From Undaria pinnatifida (taxonomy: Eukaryota > Sar > Phaeophyceae > Laminariales > Alariaceae): a stretch of 64,000 nucleotides of DNA. Every line of letters begins with the position of its first letter. Position 1 is the first letter of the stretch. A model generated the notes under the pieces. The model was not told where the DNA came from. It did no database searches and worked only from the letters and a program-made list of their open reading frames with translations. The stretch lies in assembly GCA_012845835.1 (NCBI GenBank), contig JABAKD010000016.1, positions 20,689,196 to 20,753,195 of the forward strand, written 5' to 3'. Of the stretch, positions 58,902 to 64,000 are shown piece after piece. The translations under genes and the position numbers were made by a program.

Positions 58902-61793
58902 TTATGCAGCCAGTCTCTGCGCCTTGGCCTCAATGTTTATGGGCTCGTCGTTCAGGATGGAGAGGAAGATTGAGGTTGGCTTGCGGGTGTACACGAATGC
59001 CGGAGATGTTGCCAGTGGCTTTTGATCGTCCTGTGTTGATTCCGAAGATCCTGTCTCGGGGTTTGCCCGTGGCTGTCCTTTTGTTGTTTTGAGCGTGTGA
59101 ACCTTCTCCCGACGGTCTATTTCGTTGTTGAGCTGGGCTCCAAGGCTTGGCTCAAAAATAGCTGATGTGATTTCGGGTGTAGCGGACATTGTCGATCCGT
59201 CGACCCTTGGCTCAGCTGATGGTCCGGTAGTCCCAGATGGCGATGACCCAGCGACTCCAATGGTCCCATGTGATGCTGTTGGTCCAGCTGATACTCCAGT
59301 GATCCCAGATGTATTTGATCCAGTGATCCCAGAAGCAGTGGCTCCGATGTGAAATGGTGATCCAGATGACGTTACTCCGAAAATCCCATGCGAAGATGCT
59401 TTGGAGATCCCAGCTCCGGTAATTCCGGTTCCGGTGATTCCAGGCGATGCTGATCCGTAAAGTAGATGGCATCTTAGTGTATCGTTGGGGATTTTAATCA
59501 CCCGGTTTTCCTCCTCCGAGATCCGAAACGGGTCTCTCTCGGTGCAGGTGAAGTTTAAACACGTGGTCGGTGCGGTTGTCCCCGATGCTCCTGTTGCGTG
59601 CGTGTTGTCGAAGGTATCCTCGACTCTTGGATTGGGTCTTGTACTGGCGGTCTCGAGTACATCCGGTGCGGCCCCAGTTGTAGTAGAATGTGCGTCCCCG
59701 GGCGTAATAGCAGGTGTGATTCCTGTCAAGGACACTCCAACTTCTTGCGGTAGTGCTCCAGCCCTTGATGACGATTCTCCAATCTCTGGTGATGATGACT
59801 CTTCTTCTGATGAGGATGCTCCAGCTCCCGTCGATGACGCTCCGGCTGTTGTCGATGACGTTTCCTCTCCCAGAAGGTTGTTCTCGTAGTAGTGTAGCAT
59901 GACCTGGACTAGAGCACAAAAGCGCTCCGTCTCAGTGACAATGGCTTTCTCGGGCTTGTCCGGGACTTGCGCATGTTGGCGCTCAGTCTTCGTGACAGTA
60001 GCCTCTTTAGGCGTGTTGTTTCCGCCTGACGGTGTGCACTCCTTTTGGGTCGCGTGATTCTGTCCATACCGCGCGGATGCCCTCTTTCGTTGGGGCGTTA
60101 CCGTCGTGGTGTGCTCCATGGCTATGCTGGAGTTGGTGCAGAATTCTTGGATCTCTTCGAAGGTGCAAACGCCTTGATTGGCGTCGTTGCTTGCCTGTGC
60201 TGCAGGAACTACAGCAGGCGTTGATGACGTATCAGCCGTGTCGCCCAGGGTGCGAAGAAATACGTCGTAAGAGCATATGCCCTTGTCCTCTGGGTGTTGG
60301 GTGAGCGGAAGCGAAGTGCTGCTGTCGAACTGCAAGTGGGGGTTTCCTGTCTCGAGGATAGTGCTTACCCCTGATTGCATTGCTTTGATGGAGGAGAAGA
60401 CGTTGCGTCCCAGTCCAGGTACGAACATGGCCGAGATGCGAACAGGAACACGCTTGCCAGCCTGGTCGGTGATGTATCCCCAGATGGTGCCTGTTGCTGT
60501 TGCGAATACGTTCTTCCCGTTGGTCATGATGGTCTTCGGATCCTTTAGCTTCTTGTAATCCTTCATGCTTTTCCGCAGTATCGGAATCAGCTCCTCGTCT
60601 ATCAGGTGGTCCGACGCGCCGCTGTCTACAAGCATCGTGAACCTGTCGCTGTTGGGGTGAAAACCCCTGTTGCCGTTACCATTGGGGTGAAAACCCTTGG
60701 GGTGAAAACCCCTGTTGCCGCTACCAGCTAGCGGCCCTGTAAACGCGAATCCCTCTGCGAAACCATCGCCGAAGTTGAGGGATGGCTGTTCGCCGTCGTT
60801 GGGGCGCGTGCTCGCGCCCTGTACAGCAGAGGCAGTGTGAGCGCGTCCACTCTGCGGTGGGCGTGGCGCTCCTTGCTTGTAGCATTCCGTGTCGTCGTGC
60901 GAGGCAGTTTTGTGTACAGAACACCACTTGTGCTCAGCTCCATCGTTGGATGCTGCCTTGCCGTTTGAAGATTCCTTGTTCTTCTGCTTGTTGTGGGCGC
61001 CAGTGGACTTGCTGTCGTTGTCGTCCTTCCTTTTCCAGCAGTTGCGGGCGTAGTGCCCTTGCTTTCCGCAATGACTGCAAGTCGATGCCGCAGTCATGGC
61101 TACGCCACGACCAGCGATCCTGGTGTCGCTGTTGCGGGAAAGATCATCCAAGTAAAGATGGCGCATCGTGCGTTGCATCTGGTCGATGTCGAAAGTCGGG
61201 TCTCGATACATCATCACCTTGATGTCCTTGTACTCCGCCGTGAATCCTTGTACACAGATGTCCTTGAATCTGCGGTCGGAAATCATCTCGCCCATTTTCT
61301 CTAGCTCAGAGCGCGCGAGCGTCTTTTCCATAAAGTAGGAGTCCGGGTCTTCTCCTTGCTCCATGTTGGTGTTGACGAGCTTGTCCATTTTCGCCCGGAT
61401 CACTTCGTCAGTGACCTTGTCGTACTTCGAGACAAGTTCTTGTAGGGCCTTTTGTCCGTCACCGGTCGTCCCAGTCTCATCCTCGTGCTTGAGTACAAGT
61501 AGAGATGCTGGTTTTTCCGTTAGTAGAAAAAGTATGGCGTACAGATCTTGATTTGCCCTTTCATAAGCTGCGATTTCTTGTGCGAGTGCCGGTGAAGATC
61601 CCGTACCGGCCGTCGCTTCGGTCGGTCGAGGATGCCCGTTAATGAGGTTAGCGATATCGCGTCTGGATACTCCAATTACAACCGCCAATCGTTTATGCCA
61701 ATCTTGAAAATCAGCTGGGCTGCGCCCATCGAACGTCCTTAGTCCTTTAATGGCGTTGGCGAATGAAGTACTGCTGCTGTTGGATTCCCCCAT
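58902..61793 (-). CDS. gag-pr: Copia-type Gag-protease
   Basis: 963 codons from ATG 61793 (MGESNSSS). Residues 1-230 are a copia-type Gag (FDGRSPADFQDWHKRLAVVI, LVNTNMEQGEDPDSYFME). The zinc knuckle CSHCGKQGHYARNC spans C239-C252. A second Cys/His cluster (KWCSVHKTASHDDTECYKQG) follows. GNRGFHPxG repeats come next, then the protease with active-site LVDSGASDHLI (D390). After the protease come Glu/Ser/Ala-rich and then Gly-Ile-Thr-rich low-complexity segments (GITGTGITGAGISK) where integrase would start. The frame is intact, suggesting selection or youth. The Gag could assemble particles with polymerase supplied in trans. Confidence 0.92.
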   Translation of the reverse strand: MGESNSSSTSFANAIKGLRTFDGRSPADFQDWHKRLAVVIGVSRRDIANLINGHPRPTEATAGTGSSPALAQEIAAYERANQDLYAILFLLTEKPASLLVLKHEDETGTTGDGQKALQELVSKYDKVTDEVIRAKMDKLVNTNMEQGEDPDSYFMEKTLARSELEKMGEMISDRRFKDICVQGFTAEYKDIKVMMYRDPTFDIDQMQRTMRHLYLDDLSRNSDTRIAGRGVAMTAASTCSHCGKQGHYARNCWKRKDDNDSKSTGAHNKQKNKESSNGKAASNDGAEHKWCSVHKTASHDDTECYKQGAPRPPQSGRAHTASAVQGASTRPNDGEQPSLNFGDGFAEGFAFTGPLAGSGNRGFHPKGFHPNGNGNRGFHPNSDRFTMLVDSGASDHLIDEELIPILRKSMKDYKKLKDPKTIMTNGKNVFATATGTIWGYITDQAGKRVPVRISAMFVPGLGRNVFSSIKAMQSGVSTILETGNPHLQFDSSTSLPLTQHPEDKGICSYDVFLRTLGDTADTSSTPAVVPAAQASNDANQGVCTFEEIQEFCTNSSIAMEHTTTVTPQRKRASARYGQNHATQKECTPSGGNNTPKEATVTKTERQHAQVPDKPEKAIVTETERFCALVQVMLHYYENNLLGEETSSTTAGASSTGAGASSSEEESSSPEIGESSSRAGALPQEVGVSLTGITPAITPGDAHSTTTGAAPDVLETASTRPNPRVEDTFDNTHATGASGTTAPTTCLNFTCTERDPFRISEEENRVIKIPNDTLRCHLLYGSASPGITGTGITGAGISKASSHGIFGVTSSGSPFHIGATASGITGSNTSGITGVSAGPTASHGTIGVAGSSPSGTTGPSAEPRVDGSTMSATPEITSAIFEPSLGAQLNNEIDRREKVHTLKTTKGQPRANPETGSSESTQDDQKPLATSPAFVYTRKPTSIFLSILNDEPINIEAKAQRLAA

Positions 61794-62816
61794 GGTGATG
61801 ATGAGTAGGTGCCAGAGAGCAGTTCACTCAGATGTCTTGTATGATATCAGTACTTGTACAGCAGTGTAGTAGTACCAGTAATCCCGCCGCACGTATGATA
61901 CGAGCTGCTGTATAAAACAGCCGTTTCAAGTGCAGTAGTGGTGTTTGTGTAGAAGTCGAAGGCGTTATTATGGAGATTTCCAAAAAAAAACTCGAAAAAT
62001 TCCAAAAAAGATACAGCAGTACGAAGTTCCTCCTGATGCTGCTGCTGGTTGCTGGCTTGCACTACAAGTAGTCGCCTTGATGATAAGAGTCTCCTTTAAC
62101 AGACAGCTACTCTACCGCCGGGAGTGCTCTTGATAACGCTTGTCGCTTGGGGTTTGACGAGTCCTTACTGAGAAGTCACGCCTTTGGCCCGCACTCTCAA
62201 TGAGGTGCGTTGGGCAGTTTTGGTCAGTCTATCACAATGATCACACGTGAAGCCTATGGCCCGCACTCAACGAGAGGTGCGTTGGGCTCGAATTTTGGTC
62301 GGTCTATCACGATGATCATACGTGAAGTCCTTGAACTAGAGGTCAGAGCTCTATTAACAGACAGTAGCTTGTACCGTCGAGAGTTGCCTCTGTACCGCTG
62401 TTGCTCAGAACGACCCGCTTATTTGGAGTCGAGGCACCGTACAGCAGTTAGTTGTATACTCGAGTATATCGAGGTTTTGTTTTGGGGTCCTTGACGATGC
62501 AAAGATGGGTCCCGTGCGCGTGGATGGTTGATTTGGTACAACCTGTGATGTGGTGGCGTTCTATACCTCTGGGTACCTCGATCACAGCTCTGGCATCAAT
62601 TGCTCTAATTGAGTGCGTAGGGTCCTCTAGATATGCTCACTCACTCACCGCGCGTTTCCAACGAAGTACTCTCGTAGTAGTCCTCCGCCTGATACTTCTC
62701 GTCGTACTCGTAGAGATGTAGAAGCTCCCGTAAGCAGCAGTAGATTTCTTGATCAGCCGTCCTCAAGTGATGATGATGATCGTGAATCCGTGCCTTAGCT
62801 CTCCTCGTTTACGCGT
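61794..62816 (-). other. 5' leader of the copia-derived element
   Basis: About 1 kb without coding signal. 62165-62330 has two tandem units of about 80 bp (GCCCGCACTC, AGGTGCGTTGGGC, GTCTATCAC-ATGATCA, ACGTGAAG). Confidence 0.65.
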
Positions 62817-62831
62817 GCGAGGCTCATAACC
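62817..62831 (-). other. Primer-binding site matching the tRNA-iMet anticodon arm
   Basis: Plus strand GCGAGGCTCATAACC abuts the LTR. CTCATAA is the loop of a CAU-anticodon tRNA, and GCGAGG / CC(TCG) would be its stem. Copia-type elements are primed by a 5'-half initiator-Met tRNA cut in the anticodon arm. Confidence 0.75.
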
Positions 62832-63690
62832 TGTTGATTATTAGATGAAGCTCTCGAGGCTATAATCTATTGATAGCTGCTTGATGCGTTGACGCGAGAC
62901 AAGGCTGATAACCTGTTGATTATAACCTATTGAACTTAGATGGCATGTGGCATGTATCAGCTCTCTTGGCTGGTGTACGCTCGTAGGCTCGCTTTCGGAT
63001 GACCCGATGAAGACACAGCCTATATATATGATGTGAGGCAAACGAAGGCCACGGTTAGGTGAGCCTGTAAGAGCAGAGAGCTCGAGCAGAGAAGACGTTG
63101 TTCGGTGACCCCAGGCCGATATGTTGATTGATGATTTAGTTGCTCAGCAGATGAGAGCTGATGGTGAGCAAAGAGGAGTGATCGAGGTGGGCCTGATTTT
63201 ATCACCTGATCGAGACGGCACAACGCCTTATTCTACGGACCGATGTACTCTACGGGTAGTTGTCTGATCCACCTACAGCAACGTTTCCTGAGGCTTGCTC
63301 GTGGTCCACCGTACCTATGGCAACGTTCCCTGAGGTTTGCTTCTGGGAGCTTAGCTACGTCAACGTCCCAACAGTAGTCAACCTGAAATCATATTCCGCG
63401 AATGTTGCCACCAGGTACTTATTCCGCCGCATTTATTTGATTACACCGCACTACTCGTACGTACTACATGTACCAGCTTTTGGATATGACTAACCAGCAA
63501 GCTGCTGTGCATCATGTATCCAAGATATTGCTGCTGAGACTTGTGCTTGCTACGAGCTGCATCGATAAACGACAACACTCAGACTTGTTAAAACTGTCTG
63601 TTGTACGAACAACTCGCAATGTGCACCAGATGACTTTAAAGTGTTATCAAGTAACGACATGATGGTTACTGACGAGTAGCATCTCTAATA
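62832..63690 (-). repeat. 5' LTR of the copia-derived element
   Basis: About 859 bp, roughly 98% identical to the left LTR by eye. Followed by GATGA. Confidence 0.88.
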
Positions 63691-63695
63691 GATGA

Positions 63696-64000
63696 CACAC
63701 AGACCCGTACATAGCCCTGCACCACGTTAGGCGCGAACAGGGTAACCTGGTCGCCCCCCCGGCTCTGGGCTGAGAAGGGCGTCGGCAGGGCGAAATTGAA
63801 CATCGACGAAAAGGCGACAGCCCTGCGCCTCAGATAGCGGCGTTTTACCCGAACCCTGACCCGGCACTGAGCAGGGGGTTCGGCAGGACAGAAATAAAAA
63901 TTATTGCAAGAACCGCCCCAAAACCCAACGAAGACCCTCAGCACACTACGAACAACCCAAAGGCAAATACTCAAAGCTACCACATCACTTGGGACTCTTG
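63696..64000. other. Right flank, no gene assigned
   Basis: A 105-codon minus frame (63666-63983) reaches back into the LTR and shows no known domain. Confidence 0.4.

Larger units (their letters stand above)
57120..63690 (-). mobile_element. Ty1/copia-derived element encoding only Gag and protease
   Basis: Direct repeats of about 858 bp (57120-57976, 62832-63690) differ at roughly a dozen sites. The 5-bp target duplication is GATGA (57115-57119, 63691-63695). The PBS next to the right LTR matches the anticodon arm of an initiator-Met tRNA, as in copia elements. One 963-codon frame carries a copia Gag, a CCHC knuckle and a protease. Integrase, RT and RNase H are absent, with only about 0.9 kb between the stop and the 3' LTR. 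It is therefore non-autonomous. Exact LTR ends may be off by 2 bp: the plus-strand end reads CTAATA, not CA. Confidence 0.9.

Overview
The window is nuclear DNA from a eukaryote. The evidence is a multi-exon protein-kinase gene with long introns (about 0.3-1.9 kb, mostly GTGAG donors), several LTR retrotransposons, MITE-like repeats and abundant simple repeats. A stramenopile, most likely a brown alga of the Ectocarpus kind, is my best guess from intron style, repeat density and base composition. That is inference, not identification.

Layout. 1-2448 shows nothing recognisable. 2449-16678 (minus) is one kinase gene. I could join 11 exons with matching phase at every junction, plus a tentative tiny first exon. 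The protein has an N-terminal coiled-coil part, a complete kinase domain and a roughly 780-residue low-complexity tail. Its introns hold at least three families of short non-autonomous repeats. 16.7-25.4 kb has no convincing gene. It carries a degraded hAT-like element, a foldback element, G-rich tandem repeats, an (AAC)n tract and dispersed repeats.

25420-25792 is a complete 373-bp TRIM (miniature LTR element) with 85-bp LTRs, PBS, PPT and TSD. It has inserted into the end of a small possible gene. 26154-35559 is a Ty3/gypsy-type element (plus strand) with almost identical 510-bp LTRs but a broken pol. A reverse-oriented pol fragment from a different Ty3/gypsy family sits where its gag should be. 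36554-52331 (minus) is a young, apparently intact 15.8-kb Ty3/gypsy element with indistinguishable 491-bp LTRs, a 903-codon Gag and a Pol of more than 2300 residues in the same frame, separated by one TGA. Its Pol contains a complete NADAR domain upstream of the protease. It ends in a chromodomain-like and a Tudor-like module. 52.3-57.1 kb is repeat-rich: two copies of a dispersed repeat, a 0.7-kb AT-rich tract, an LTR fragment related to the NADAR element, a 49-bp minisatellite and a foldback MITE. 57120-63690 (minus) is a Ty1/copia derivative that encodes only Gag and protease and appears to be primed by half of an initiator-Met tRNA. 63696-64000 is short flanking sequence.

The standout is the NADAR-bearing retroelement: an enzyme family that hydrolyses N-glycosidic bonds, including reversal of ADP-ribosylated guanosine, built into an apparently intact gag-pol. 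The TRIM shares its primer-binding site and may be its non-autonomous partner.
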